64,000 bases of DNA. Source: Rhodospirillales bacterium (GTDB lineage: Bacteria > Pseudomonadota > Alphaproteobacteria > Micavibrionales > Micavibrionaceae). Shown piece by piece: positions 50,386 through 58,477 of the stretch; the stretch's first letter is position 1, and every line of letters begins with the position of its first letter. The notes beneath the pieces are model-generated. The model searched no databases. It saw only the letters and a list, made by a program, of their open reading frames with translations, and was not told the origin of the DNA. The stretch covers positions 1 through 64,000 of the forward strand of contig JACKIP010000004.1 in assembly GCA_020638395.1 (NCBI GenBank). The letters are read 5' to 3'. The translations under genes and the position numbers were made by a program.

Positions 50386-51255
50386 CTAATGGGCAGCGGC
50401 GGCGGGTGTGGAATGAGGGTCATGATCCTGCGCTTGTATCTGCGGCTCTTCTGTGTGAGGGGCAAGAGGTTCCTTCTGACGTTCCAACGGGGTCGCGACA
50501 CGCAACAGAAGTGTGGAGGCTTCCGGTGCAGACAAAGGCGGCGCGCTTGTCACTTCCTGCGAAAACTCATGCGTAGCTTCCTTTTCAAGCACCATCTCGT
50601 CCAACGGGACAACTATATCATTAGCGGTGAGGCCTTCCGCATTTTTAACCTCTACCACCAGCGCCGGCAGGACGATATCTTCAGGCGTCAGATTATAAAC
50701 CATCCCTTTGAGTCGCAAAGTATGTGCATCATCTGATATGGCGGTAAAGCGCTCAAAGGCAATGTCTTCTTTTGCCGGACCGGTTGATCCCCCCAAACCG
50801 AAAAAGGCATAGACGGCCTGTGTCGAGGGCCATGTTTCCGAAATAGAGGATTTAAAAGCCACACCCCCGGCACATAAGAGGACAAATACGACCGCTGCAG
50901 CACGATATCCCCATCTTGCTGCCATCAGATCTTCTGCGCTTTTTTGTTCGCTCAGATGTGCCGTGGCCGAAACATAGACCGTTGCCGCCGGACGCTCGCT
51001 TTCCTCCAGAGAGGGATATGCCTCAGAGTCAGAGGACTCATCCTCCTCTTCCTGGGAATCTGACAAATCAACGGCGAAACCATCCTCTTCCAGCCCCTCC
51101 TCCAGATCAGATTCCAACGCGTCGTTATCATCCTCTTCTGGAGTCTGGAACCATTGATGCCGGCAGTCCCCGCAGCGGACCGTGCGCCCCTCTTCTCCAA
51201 GGGCATCCGCACTTAGTTTGAATTTGCTCAGGCAACTGGGGCAGGTTACGATCAT
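50386..51255 (-). CDS. MJ0042 zinc-finger membrane protein
   Basis: 289 residues. N-terminal MJ0042 zinc ribbon (CPSCLSKFKLSADAL then VRCGDCRHQW), a very acidic linker (about 40-85), one membrane segment (GYRAAAVVFVLLCAGGVAF) and a periplasmic DUF3426-like beta domain (LKGMVYNLTPEDIVLPALVVEV). Found near ftsEX in many alphaproteobacteria; function unknown. Divergent from the secreted helical gene. Confidence 0.85.
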   Translation of the reverse strand: MIVTCPSCLSKFKLSADALGEEGRTVRCGDCRHQWFQTPEEDDNDALESDLEEGLEEDGFAVDLSDSQEEEDESSDSEAYPSLEESERPAATVYVSATAHLSEQKSAEDLMAARWGYRAAAVVFVLLCAGGVAFKSSISETWPSTQAVYAFFGLGGSTGPAKEDIAFERFTAISDDAHTLRLKGMVYNLTPEDIVLPALVVEVKNAEGLTANDIVVPLDEMVLEKEATHEFSQEVTSAPPLSAPEASTLLLRVATPLERQKEPLAPHTEEPQIQAQDHDPHSTPAAAAH

Positions 51256-51352
51256 GTCAAAAATAAAAAGAGATTGCGGAAAGAATTGTCGTTTCTAACT
51301 TTTAGTTTTATCATGTAACCCGCAATCTACAAAGAGCCAAGATATTCCGCCC

Positions 51353-52114
51353 ATGAAAAGATCCCTTTTATTGCCTTTATTGCTGGTCCTGACCCCGCCT
51401 TTTATGTCCGTTCCGGCAACAGTGTATGCACAACCTGCGCCGCCCTCCTCCGCCACATCCCCCTGTAAGGCTGCAGATTCGGCGTGTGTGACCGAATACC
51501 TTGAAACGCTGGCGGGCCGCATTGAAAAAGAATCCTGGCGGGATCAAGCCTACCGGGAACTGGCCAAAACGCTGGCAGCCGATGGGCAGGCGCTGAAAGC
51601 CCTGCCCCTGATCGAAAAAATTCAAAATCCAGATACAAAAGCCCTGACCATCCGGGGAATCGGGATGGAAGCGGCGATGGCAGGAAAGGTTCCGGAAGAA
51701 TTGTTCACGCATCTGCGTCAGGCTGCCGAAAAGATCACAGACCCGCCCTCTTACGGAATTGCGCTGACCTATATCGCTATGGGGCAGGCCTTTGCCGATG
51801 ATGATGACGGTGCCATGGCAACGGCGGCGGACATGAAAAATGACGCGCTGCGCCATAAAGCTTACGGAGAAACCGCAGAAATACAGGCAGAAAAAGGGAA
51901 ATTTTCCCTCGCACTGGAAAGTATTCGCCAGATCGACAGTGCGTCTTTCCGCAACAAAGCCTATAAGAATGTCTCGCGCATCTTTGCCGAACGCCAAAAG
52001 TATCAGGAATCATTCGATATGGCGGTGTTAATCGAAAACCCGGTGATGCAGGCGGAAGCGATTCAGTTTATGCTCGATGAACAACGCAGGTCACGGGAGA
52101 AAACGCGTGATTAA
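51353..52114 (+). CDS. Secreted helical-repeat protein coupled to ftsEX
   Basis: 253 residues. Signal peptide (LLLPLLLVLTPPFMSVPATVYA), one cysteine pair (CKAADSAC), then degenerate helix-turn-helix repeats of about 30-36 residues resembling TPR/Sel1-like solenoids (WRDQAYRELAKTLAADGQAL; YGETAEIQAEKGKFSLAL; NKAYKNVSRIFAERQKYQES). Family unknown. Its stop overlaps the ftsE GTG by 5 bp, so the three genes are probably co-translated. A periplasmic role with FtsEX is an inference from this coupling. Confidence 0.75.
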   Translation: MKRSLLLPLLLVLTPPFMSVPATVYAQPAPPSSATSPCKAADSACVTEYLETLAGRIEKESWRDQAYRELAKTLAADGQALKALPLIEKIQNPDTKALTIRGIGMEAAMAGKVPEELFTHLRQAAEKITDPPSYGIALTYIAMGQAFADDDDGAMATAADMKNDALRHKAYGETAEIQAEKGKFSLALESIRQIDSASFRNKAYKNVSRIFAERQKYQESFDMAVLIENPVMQAEAIQFMLDEQRRSREKTRD

Positions 52115-52808
52115 ATTCGAAAATATCGGGCTGAGATATGGCGTCGGGCCGGAAGTCCTGAATGATGTGCATTTTACGCTGGAGCCTGGCTCCTTTCATT
52201 TTTTGTCCGGCCCCAGCGGCGCGGGAAAAACCTCCCTGATGCGCCTGCTTTATCTGGGAATTCGCCCCACCCGCGGGCAGATTTCCATGTTCGGTCAGAA
52301 TGTCAATGATCTGGACCGTCATGCCATGTCGCACATCCGCCAGAAAATCGGCGTGGTGTTTCAGGATTTCCGCCTGCTGCAGCATCTGTCCACCTTTGAT
52401 AATGTGGCCCTACCTCTGCGTATTTCCGGCCTCAAAGAAAAACTGATCCGGAAAAATGTCGAGGAGCTTCTGGACTGGGTTGGTCTGGGAGATCAGATGA
52501 AACGCCTTCCCAATACTCTTTCTGGCGGGCAGCAACAACGAATCGCTATCGCCCGTGCCGTGATTACCAAGCCGCGCCTGCTTCTGGCGGACGAACCAAC
52601 CGGAAATCTGGACGATGAGATCGGCTTTAAACTGTTGGGAATGTTCGAGCAACTGAATAAGGGCGGCACCACGATCGTGATCGCCACCCATAATGAACTG
52701 TTAATGGAAAAATTCCGGCACCCTACTCTGGTTCTGGATCAGGGCGAGCTTCATATTGCGCCCTCCAGGACCGGGCCGCTTAAAAAGTTTCTGGACGGAG
52801 TTTTTTGA
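52110..52808 (+). CDS. ftsE: Cell-division ABC ATPase FtsE
   Basis: 232 residues. Walker A GPSGAGKTS, Q-loop VFQDFRLL, signature LSGGQQQRIAIARA, Walker B LLLADEPTGNLD and H-loop IATHN. With FtsX it controls periplasmic peptidoglycan hydrolases at the septum. GTG start at 52110, 7 nt after GGGAG, was chosen because IKFENIGLRYG is the family N-terminus. Overlaps ftsX by 1 bp (TGATG). Confidence 0.96.
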   Translation: MKFENIGLRYGVGPEVLNDVHFTLEPGSFHFLSGPSGAGKTSLMRLLYLGIRPTRGQISMFGQNVNDLDRHAMSHIRQKIGVVFQDFRLLQHLSTFDNVALPLRISGLKEKLIRKNVEELLDWVGLGDQMKRLPNTLSGGQQQRIAIARAVITKPRLLLADEPTGNLDDEIGFKLLGMFEQLNKGGTTIVIATHNELLMEKFRHPTLVLDQGELHIAPSRTGPLKKFLDGVF

Positions 52809-53764
52809 TGAGAAAACTTTTCTTTCTGCTGAAAAGAAGCCGGACGCTGGGTGTTTCAGACACGCATACCTATGATATCCCGCTGGATAAGGGAAGCGGT
52901 CACCTGTTTTTAATCAGCCTGATTGGCCTGATGGTTTTTCTGGCATTTTTATCCGTCAGTGCCGCCATTATCCTGAGCCAGTTTTCCCGTCAGTGGCAAA
53001 CCGGTCTGGAGGGGCACTGGACCATTGAATTGCCGGCGGTTGATTCAAAAGGAAATCTGATCCCCCGCGACAAACTGGAGCAAAAAGCCGAAAAAATCAC
53101 GGAAAGTCTGAAATCATTTAAGCCGCTCCGTGACGTTAAAATTCTGCCGCAGGAAGAGATTATCAAACTGCTGGAGCCGTGGTTCCAGGTTCAAAATGCG
53201 ACCGGGGATGCTCTCGATCTGCCCTTTCCATTGCTCATTTCCCTGACCACCGACTCCGCGCCTCCGTCCCTTGCCACAGAACTGCAGACGCAGATCACCC
53301 GGATCATGCCGGAGGCTCGTCTGGATACGCATGAAGAATGGTTGCGGCAGCTTTTAAAGCTCACCGGAACCCTGCATTTAACCGCCTTTCTGTTCACGGT
53401 TGTGATTTGTTCCGCCGGGGTGGTCGCTCTGGCAGGGGCGATGCAATCCCGTATGGCAGAGCATAAAGACAATATCGAGCTGCTGCATCTGATCGGCGCG
53501 GAAGATTCCTATATTACCCGCCAGTTCCAGCGCCATGCGATCATTATGGCACTGCAGGGAGCCGCCGCCGGATTGAGTGCCGCCGCTATTTTTCTATATG
53601 GATTAAGGCTTTATCTTCACGGACAGAGCGACCTTCTGCTGCCGGTTTTCGAGATGAATGCGTTATTCTGGCTGAAGCTATCGCTCATTCCCTTTCTGAC
53701 AATTTTACTGTGCGGGCTGACCACCCGGTTCACAGTCTTGCGCACCCTGCATAGAATGCTGTAA
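52808..53764 (+). CDS. ftsX: Cell-division ABC permease FtsX
   Basis: 318 residues: cytosolic N-terminus, first membrane segment (FLISLIGLMVFLAFLSVSAAII), a periplasmic domain of about 110 residues, then three membrane segments in the FtsX permease domain, including LTAFLFTVVICSAGVVALAG and IMALQGAAAGLSAAAIFLYG. The periplasmic loop would be the contact for an activator. Coupled to ftsE. Confidence 0.93.
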   Translation: MRKLFFLLKRSRTLGVSDTHTYDIPLDKGSGHLFLISLIGLMVFLAFLSVSAAIILSQFSRQWQTGLEGHWTIELPAVDSKGNLIPRDKLEQKAEKITESLKSFKPLRDVKILPQEEIIKLLEPWFQVQNATGDALDLPFPLLISLTTDSAPPSLATELQTQITRIMPEARLDTHEEWLRQLLKLTGTLHLTAFLFTVVICSAGVVALAGAMQSRMAEHKDNIELLHLIGAEDSYITRQFQRHAIIMALQGAAAGLSAAAIFLYGLRLYLHGQSDLLLPVFEMNALFWLKLSLIPFLTILLCGLTTRFTVLRTLHRML

Positions 53765-53778
53765 AAGATAGCCTTGGT

Positions 53779-54363
53779 ATGAAACAAGTTTTAAAGCTGA
53801 CACTCTTTCTGATAATGACGTCCTTGATCTTATGGTGCGCGGGGTTTTTGTGGTTTGCAACGGTGGCAATGCCGGCAGAGCAGGCCACCGCCACACAGGC
53901 GCAGGCTGATGCCATCGTCGTTCTGACCGGCGACCGGGGGCGGATTGAAGAAGGATTTTACCTGTTCAGCACACATCGCGCACCGCGCCTTTATATCTCC
54001 GGAGTCAACCGGAGCGTTGCCCTGCAGGATTTAACCGGAAAATGGGACGGCGCGCCCCTGCCGGACTGCTGCATCGACATGGGATATGAAGCCGCCAATA
54101 CCTGGGGAAATGCGCAGGAAAGCGCGGAGTGGTTCAAAAAACATCATATTTCCTCGATTTTTCTGGTCACGTCGGATTACCACATGCCGCGGGCGCGTGT
54201 GGAATTCCATTTCGCCGCCCCGGAGGTTACGGTTTACCCGCACCCGGTTTTCTCCGAGCCGGAGACCCGGCGCAAGTTCGAGTTTACAAAACTGATGGTT
54301 GGCGAGTATCACAAAACCATTCTGACCTATATCCGGAATGTGCTGTCTCTGGGTGATTTATGA
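53779..54363 (+). CDS. YdcF/ElyC-family DUF218 protein
   Basis: 194 residues. One N-terminal membrane segment (LTLFLIMTSLILWCAGFLWF) and a DUF218 domain: ADAIVVLTGDRGRIEEG, LYISGVN, TWGNAQESAEWF and FLVTSDYHMPRARVEF. ElyC-type relatives act in envelope polymer synthesis. The stop overlaps the plsC start by 4 bp. The run ftsEX-ydcF-plsC-DUF2125 is usual in alphaproteobacteria. Confidence 0.9.
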   Translation: MKQVLKLTLFLIMTSLILWCAGFLWFATVAMPAEQATATQAQADAIVVLTGDRGRIEEGFYLFSTHRAPRLYISGVNRSVALQDLTGKWDGAPLPDCCIDMGYEAANTWGNAQESAEWFKKHHISSIFLVTSDYHMPRARVEFHFAAPEVTVYPHPVFSEPETRRKFEFTKLMVGEYHKTILTYIRNVLSLGDL

Positions 54364-55073
54364 TTTTTTTACGCGCAAGCCTTTTTAATCTTTGCTTTTT
54401 TGGCGTCACCACAGTGATGTGCTTTGCCTGCCTGCCGGCTCTCTTACTGCCAAAATCGGGCGTTTTAGGCGTTGCCCGCTTCTATCTGCGGGTCGTTTAT
54501 TTTTTCGAGCGTCATATCCTGCATCTGGATTACGAGGTCAGAGGGCTGGAGCACCTGCCAAAAGGTCAAAGTTTTCTGGTCGCCGCCAAGCATCAGTCAA
54601 CCTACGAAACGTTAAAGCTGCATTTTATCTTTGATGACCCGGCGATCATCCTGAAAAAAGAGCTCCTGAATATTCCTATCTGGGGCTGGTTTCTGGCGCG
54701 CACGGAACCGATTGCGATCAACCGGAAAAAAGCGCGGGAAGCCTCAAAACAGATCATAGACGGTGCAAAACGGGTCATGACCCAAAAGCGCCCGATTATT
54801 ATTTTTCCGCAAGGCACCCGGGTGCCTCTCTCCCAAACCCCACAGGAGAGGCCCTATAAAATCGGGATTGCCCGCATGCAGGACGCCACGCACCTGCCTA
54901 TTATTCCGCTGGCTCTGAATACGGGAAAATTCTGGCCGCGTCATAGTTGGCTCAAATATCCCGGAATCGTTATTTTTGAGTTTCTCCCGGCGATTGAGCC
55001 CGGACAACCGCCACAGGAGGTTCTGAAAACTCTTGAAGAGACAATTGAGTCCCACAGCCAGAATCTGTTATGA
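54360..55073 (+). CDS. plsC: 1-acyl-sn-glycerol-3-phosphate acyltransferase, HX4E variant
   Basis: 237 residues. Membrane N-terminus, then the acyltransferase domain: AAKHQSTYET (His78, with Glu83 where the HX4D motif usually has Asp), LARTEPIAINR and IIFPQGTRVP. Makes phosphatidic acid at the inner membrane. The other blocks are complete, so it is probably active; whether Glu is a normal variant for this clade I cannot tell. 6 bp before the DUF2125 gene. Confidence 0.9.
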   Translation: MIFLRASLFNLCFFGVTTVMCFACLPALLLPKSGVLGVARFYLRVVYFFERHILHLDYEVRGLEHLPKGQSFLVAAKHQSTYETLKLHFIFDDPAIILKKELLNIPIWGWFLARTEPIAINRKKAREASKQIIDGAKRVMTQKRPIIIFPQGTRVPLSQTPQERPYKIGIARMQDATHLPIIPLALNTGKFWPRHSWLKYPGIVIFEFLPAIEPGQPPQEVLKTLEETIESHSQNLL

Positions 55074-55079
55074 TTCGCC

Positions 55080-55889
55080 ATGACACAAAAATTCTGGGGC
55101 GGGCTTGCGCTCTTACTGATTATTCTCGGCAGCGCCTATACAATGGGATGGTACTATATCGCGGGGCTGATTGACCGAGAGGCCGCCCGGTTTCTACAGG
55201 AACAAAGCGCCAAGGGCCTTCATTTTGACGGCCTCCTCAGCCCGGCGCACGGATTTCCGGGCGTATTTCAGCTCACCTATAGCGGTAGGATCGAGGCTCC
55301 AGACGGTTCCGTTACGCTCCCGCGCCTTGATATCTCCGGCCTGCCCTTTCAGGGACAACCGGTCACGGTCACAGCCCCGCAAGGGCTGGTGGCAGATTTA
55401 AAGGATCTGCCGGATTATTTTCGGGCGTTGGATTATGCCGTCCTGACCTTCATCATTCCCAAGAACCTTCCCCCGGACGCCAGCTATGCCCGGCTAAAAA
55501 TCTGGCAGACAGAAGGTGATGCCCGGCTGGAAGTCCCGTCTCTGACGCTACGATGGCCGGATGCCTCGCTTTATGCGGAAATTTCACTGACATTAACCCC
55601 GGATCTGCAACCGGAGGGCACCGCGATGCTGGGCCTGACCAATCACAATTTCTTTGTCAGTGTTCTCGCAGATCATATGGGCTTACCGGATAAAAACAAG
55701 CTGCTGATCCTGACCACGTTGAACGCGCTGAATAAGGAAAACGGCGCGGTCGTGCTCCCGTTTCGAATACAGGATCAGGCCTTATATCTAAAGATACTGC
55801 GACTGGGGAGCCTTCCGGCTATTCTTTGGCCGGGGACTCCGTTTTTGGGACGGGAGCGACCGGATATTCCGCCTGCCCCGCCTCAATAA
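55080..55889 (+). CDS. DUF2125 envelope protein
   Basis: 269 residues. N-terminal membrane segment (FWGGLALLLIILGSAYTMGWYYIAG) followed by a beta-rich extracytoplasmic domain with FDGLLSPAHGFPGVF, the usual DUF2125 opening, and repeated strand motifs. Function unknown; restricted largely to alphaproteobacteria. Its last 71 bp overlap the end of the prephenate dehydrogenase gene on the other strand. Confidence 0.85.
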   Translation: MTQKFWGGLALLLIILGSAYTMGWYYIAGLIDREAARFLQEQSAKGLHFDGLLSPAHGFPGVFQLTYSGRIEAPDGSVTLPRLDISGLPFQGQPVTVTAPQGLVADLKDLPDYFRALDYAVLTFIIPKNLPPDASYARLKIWQTEGDARLEVPSLTLRWPDASLYAEISLTLTPDLQPEGTAMLGLTNHNFFVSVLADHMGLPDKNKLLILTTLNALNKENGAVVLPFRIQDQALYLKILRLGSLPAILWPGTPFLGRERPDIPPAPPQ

Positions 55890-56739
55890 TCGCCCGGCGG
55901 ATGGCGCGTGTCCGCTCAAAGGTCTGGTAGAGAAACTCTCCATCCTCATAGCGGATGGCGCGCTGCAAGGCCGTCAGATCCTCGGTAAAGCGCTGGAGAA
56001 CTTCAAGGGTTGCGGCTTTATTCTGGAGAAACACATCCCGCCACATCGTCGGGTTAGACGCGGCGATTCGCGTAAAATCACGAAATCCAGAGGCTGAAAA
56101 TTTAATGACTTCCGATTTCAGATCCGTTTCAAGATTGGTCGCCGTCCCCACAATGGTAAAGGCAATCAGGTGCGGCAGGTGTGACGTAATTCCCAGCACC
56201 AGATCATGGTGCGCCGGGGACATGATTTCGATATTTGCACCCACCGCCTCCCACAGGGCTGTTATTTTCTCCACCGCCCGCAAGGAGGTGTCCGGCAGTG
56301 GAGTCAGAATAACCCACCGGTTTATGAACAAATCCGGGAATCCAGCCAGAGGTCCGGAATGTTCGGTCCCGGCAATCGGGTGCGCCGGAACGAACTGAGC
56401 ATGCGGCGGTAGATGCGGCAACACGTCGCGCACAACCCCTTCCTTCACAGATCCGCTATCGCTGATAATGGCTCCGTCCTTCAGACAGGGCGCAATTTTC
56501 GCAACAACTGCTCCCATCGCCCCCACCGGCACGCAAAGAATGACAATATCGGCGTCTCGGGCCGCGGCACACAGATCGGTTGTGGCCTCATCTGCAAGAT
56601 GATGCTCCAGCACTGTTTTGCAAACCTCCGCGGACAGATCTGCCGCCACAATTTTTTGCACAACCCCGGCGCGGCGCATGGCCTGAGCCAGAGATGACCC
56701 GATCAGGCCGAAGCCAACGATGGTAATTTTTTCAAACAT
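55819..56739 (-). CDS. Prephenate/arogenate dehydrogenase
   Basis: 306 residues. NAD-binding IVGFGLIGSSLAQAMR at the N-terminus, then CVPVGAMG, ISDSGSVKEGV, FVPAHPIAGTEHSGP (catalytic His) and SHLPHLIAF. TyrA/TyrC family of tyrosine synthesis, without chorismate mutase or ACT domain. The ATG at 56739 matches the family start; a 59-codon upstream extension is spurious. Lies downstream of the methyltransferase, 67 bp. Confidence 0.93.
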   Translation of the reverse strand: MFEKITIVGFGLIGSSLAQAMRRAGVVQKIVAADLSAEVCKTVLEHHLADEATTDLCAAARDADIVILCVPVGAMGAVVAKIAPCLKDGAIISDSGSVKEGVVRDVLPHLPPHAQFVPAHPIAGTEHSGPLAGFPDLFINRWVILTPLPDTSLRAVEKITALWEAVGANIEIMSPAHHDLVLGITSHLPHLIAFTIVGTATNLETDLKSEVIKFSASGFRDFTRIAASNPTMWRDVFLQNKAATLEVLQRFTEDLTALQRAIRYEDGEFLYQTFERTRAIRRAIIEAGQAEYPVAPVPKTESPAKE

Positions 56740-56806
56740 CTCTCTGTGTGATCCTTTGAACCCTGTTCCCCTGCCAAAGAATATCACTTTACAGGATAAA
56801 AAACTC

Positions 56807-57565
56807 TTAATCTTTCCACTCATCCCCTCCAAAATTGTTGGGAACCGGCTTTTGCGGGATAAGAATACGGGCGGCAGCTTCAATCGCACTGCCCCGATCC
56901 GGTTTAATCGGCGCAAAAACCTTTTTACTCACTTCAATGATGTGCACTCCGCCAAATGTTTTGAAAAACATATATCCGATTTTTTCAAGAAACGGGCTGA
57001 GCGATAACATCAGCTTGGTTTCAAAGGGCGGCAGGAATAAAGCTTTGCGGTGCCGCTCTACACAAAAATTATGCTCCACTAGGAAATCCCGAATCTGGGC
57101 GAAAGAAAACGGAGCGCCATAGGCAAACGGACATTTTTCTGTCCGGGCCCAGATGCTCATACGGTTGGGGACGATAATCATCATCCGCCCGTTGGGTTTT
57201 AACACCCGCCAGCATTCCTGCAGGCATTCCGGCAGGTTATCGGTAAATTCCAAAGCGTGAACAATCAGAATCCGGTCAAAGGTTTCATAAGAAAACGGCA
57301 ACAGGGTCGGTTTTGAGATCCCCAGTAAATTTTTCCCCTCATCCGGCCAGGCAACGGCATCCTGTGAGGGTGGACTGAGGATCACCGTTCGTTCAGATTG
57401 CCTGCAATACTCGCTCAGATAGGGCTGCGGGTAGCCCATCGCCAGCAGGCTGTGATGGCGGACATCCGACCAGATATCCCGCAAACGCATGAAAATAAAC
57501 CGCGCCGCCAGACGGCCGATTCGGGTGGCATAAAATGCACGAAACGCGGAAGAAGAAAAAGGCAT
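56807..57565 (-). CDS. SAM-dependent methyltransferase (Methyltransf_11-like)
   Basis: 252 residues. Family start FRAFYATRIGRLAARFIFMR; LLAMGYPQPYL stands in the SAM-motif region, with FDRILIVHALEFTD and ECWRVLKPNGRMMIIVPNR as typical motifs IV-VI. Usual neighbour of hisC-tyrC in alphaproteobacteria. The ATG at 57565 has AGGAGG only 1 nt upstream. The frame stays open a further 68 codons back into family A copy 5. Substrate unknown. Confidence 0.85.
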   Translation of the reverse strand: MPFSSSAFRAFYATRIGRLAARFIFMRLRDIWSDVRHHSLLAMGYPQPYLSEYCRQSERTVILSPPSQDAVAWPDEGKNLLGISKPTLLPFSYETFDRILIVHALEFTDNLPECLQECWRVLKPNGRMMIIVPNRMSIWARTEKCPFAYGAPFSFAQIRDFLVEHNFCVERHRKALFLPPFETKLMLSLSPFLEKIGYMFFKTFGGVHIIEVSKKVFAPIKPDRGSAIEAAARILIPQKPVPNNFGGDEWKD

Positions 57566-57618
57566 TCCTCCTAAAATACAAGAAAAGCACAAAACGTCAA
57601 AGAAACTTGCGTACCACT

Positions 57619-57684
57619 CCTCAATTTCGTCATTGCACACTTTTTTCTGTCCGTAAGGACGAAGAAAAAATGCGTGTAATCTAT
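57619..57684. repeat. Family B, diverged copy
   Basis: CCTCAATTTCGTCATTGCAC, then a hairpin TTTTTTCTGTCC/GGACGAAGAAAAAA and GCGTGTAATCTATA. Same leader as 7788 and 11691 with a replaced loop. 3 bp before A copy 5. Confidence 0.7.
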
Positions 57685-57687
57685 ATT

Positions 57688-57850
57688 TATAGTGCTTTGG
57701 TTCAATTTTAGGACACTTTTTTAAACCGTCATTGCCTGAATTGTCGAAGGCAATTCTAAGGCAATCCATTGATATTTGTGGATTTCCCTAGGATTTCCTG
57801 CGAAAATCCGGGGAATGACAAATGTCATATTTTTAATGCGAATAACTGTA
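57688..57850. repeat. Correia-like MITE, family A copy 5
   Basis: 163 bp, TATAGTGCTTTGG to AATAACTGTA; right end degenerate. First hairpin altered to TGAATTGTCGAAGGCAATTC, still paired; second intact. Confidence 0.85.
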
Positions 57851-57856
57851 TTTTTT

Positions 57857-57940
57857 AACCACAGAGGCACGGAGGGCACGGAGGTTTTTACAAAAACCGA
57901 AAGAACTTTGTTTTACTTTGTCTTACTTTGCGGTTCAAAA
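57857..57940. repeat. Short repeat motifs H and G
   Basis: AACCACAGAGGCACGGAGGG followed by TTTACTTTGTCTTACTTTGC and GGTTC; the G motif also lies at 11838, 11973 and 62875. With the B and A copies this fills the gap upstream of the methyltransferase; no gene is seen. Confidence 0.7.
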
Positions 57941-58009
57941 TTTATCGTTTCATTGTTCACGCGATGAACACCATAAAGGCGCAAAGCATTCTCTGTGTAC
58001 CTCTGCCCC

Positions 58010-58471
58010 CTATCCAAGGTAGGCTTCAAGAACCGGAAAGAGCGGTTGATCCGCCGGAACGAACGGCTTTTGGTACATTTCCTGCGGGCGCAGCCATTTC
58101 AGGTTTTGCTGTTCGCACGGGACGGGCGTTCCCTGCCAGAACCGGCAGGCATAAAGCGGCATTAAAAGGTGCAGTTTTTTATCTTCATAGGTATGGGACG
58201 CAAATCCGATGGGCGTAAAACAGGTCGGGCGGGTTTCAATTCCCAGTTCTTCGCGTAATTCACGCACCAGCGCATATTCCGGAGTTTCGCCCTCCTCCAG
58301 TTTGCCACCGGGAAATTCCCACTGTCCGGCCATCCATTTCCCCGCTGGTCTCTGAGCGCACAAAACACGACCATCCACATCAATCAGAGCGGCGGCCACA
58401 ACCAAAAGCACCCGTTCAATGACGGGTGCTTCGGGAACAGGGTTCAGCAAGGCTTGCTCGCAGGACGACAT
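58010..58471 (-). CDS. mutT: 8-oxo-dGTP diphosphatase MutT
   Basis: 153 residues. Nudix box GGKLEEGETPEYALVREL continuing REELGI, preceded by WEFPGG and QRPAGKWMAGQ. Cleans the nucleotide pool of oxidised dGTP. It starts 6 bp after the end of the parvulin gene; argJ, which often sits between them in alphaproteobacteria, is missing. Confidence 0.92.
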   Translation of the reverse strand: MSSCEQALLNPVPEAPVIERVLLVVAAALIDVDGRVLCAQRPAGKWMAGQWEFPGGKLEEGETPEYALVRELREELGIETRPTCFTPIGFASHTYEDKKLHLLMPLYACRFWQGTPVPCEQQNLKWLRPQEMYQKPFVPADQPLFPVLEAYLG

Positions 58472-58477
58472 CCGGGC

